A stretch of 30,901 nucleotides of DNA from Caryophanales bacterium (GTDB lineage: Bacteria > Bacillota_I > Bacilli_A > RF39 > UBA660). Shown piece by piece: positions 30,876-30,901 of the stretch. The DNA lies in NCBI GenBank assembly GCA_016291895.1, contig JAEEZO010000041.1, positions 1 through 30,901 on the forward strand. Direction: 5' to 3'. Positions within the stretch are counted from its first letter, which is position 1, and every line of letters starts with the position of its first letter. The position numbers and the translations under genes are program-made. A model generated the notes under the pieces. The model was not told the DNA's origin. It did not search any database and was given only the letters and a program-made list of their open reading frames with translations.

Positions 30876-30901
30876 TGGTGCGCCCGGTAGGAATTGAACC
30901 C
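30876..30901 (-). tRNA. 3' end of a tRNA, possibly tRNA-Arg, cut by window edge
   Basis: The minus strand ends with a T-loop TTCAATT, T-stem CCTAC, acceptor strand CGGGCGC, discriminator A and an encoded CCA (30876-30878). The first acceptor strand would thus read GCGCCCG, which in Bacilli commonly begins tRNA-Arg(ACG). The anticodon is outside the window, so the identity is a guess. Confidence 0.8.

Noticed and set aside
1..30901. Possible Mycoplasma-type code (TGA as Trp)
   Set aside because: TGA ends purB at 1017-1019 and forms ATGA stop/start overlaps at 9921, 19314, 22088 and 22543, so TGA is a stop.

Overview
The window is about 30.9 kb of very AT-rich DNA with short gaps, many 1-14 bp gene overlaps, AGGAGG-type ribosome binding sites, SipW-type surface proteins and a T-box riboswitch. 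This fits a low-GC Firmicutes (Bacilli) with a compact genome, for example an uncultured gut Bacilli or Mollicutes-related lineage; the lineage is inference. TGA is used as a stop (purB, and several ATGA overlaps), so the standard genetic code applies. Except for purB at the left edge, every gene is on the minus strand, so transcription runs from right to left.

Layout from left to right. (1) 1-1019: 3' part of purB (+), converging on a glycosyltransferase/small membrane protein pair (1037-2019). (2) 2084-5731: an operon of a hexapeptide-repeat protein, a 744-residue membrane protein with three cell-wall-related domains, and a small membrane-anchored protein. (3) 5817-10481: a lipid operon in the order acyltransferase, acyl-CoA ligase, acyl-CoA ligase, acyltransferase. 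(4) 10556-14923: a surface-fibre/biofilm operon with a SipW-type signal peptidase, two SipW-type substrates, a large repeat protein and a sortase-type protein. (5) 15026-17984: a T-box controlled argS operon with two extra genes. (6) 18000-20480: kinase-fold-like protein, Maf and a secreted metalloprotease. (7) 20583-24460: four tightly coupled genes ending in a Ycf46-like AAA+ ATPase; this is the best candidate for an undescribed system. (8) 24587-26629: degenerate GGDEF protein, DUF4272 protein, a 39-residue protein and a protein with an RpoA-CTD-like helical start. (9) 26706-29601: a four-gene envelope operon with a beta-helix surface protein. (10) 29691-30707: two small unknown genes, the second with coding-like sequence beyond an in-frame TAG. 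(11) 30785-30901: tRNA-Pro and the 3' end of another tRNA.

Two window-wide patterns stand out. In ten intrinsic terminators the stem includes or touches the last stop codon of the operon. In five gene pairs the upstream TAG stop is itself the start of the next gene's TAGGAG(G) ribosome binding site. Most recognisable promoters carry an extended -10 (TGnTATAnT) with a weak -35. No CRISPR array, transposase, integrase or phage structural gene was seen.
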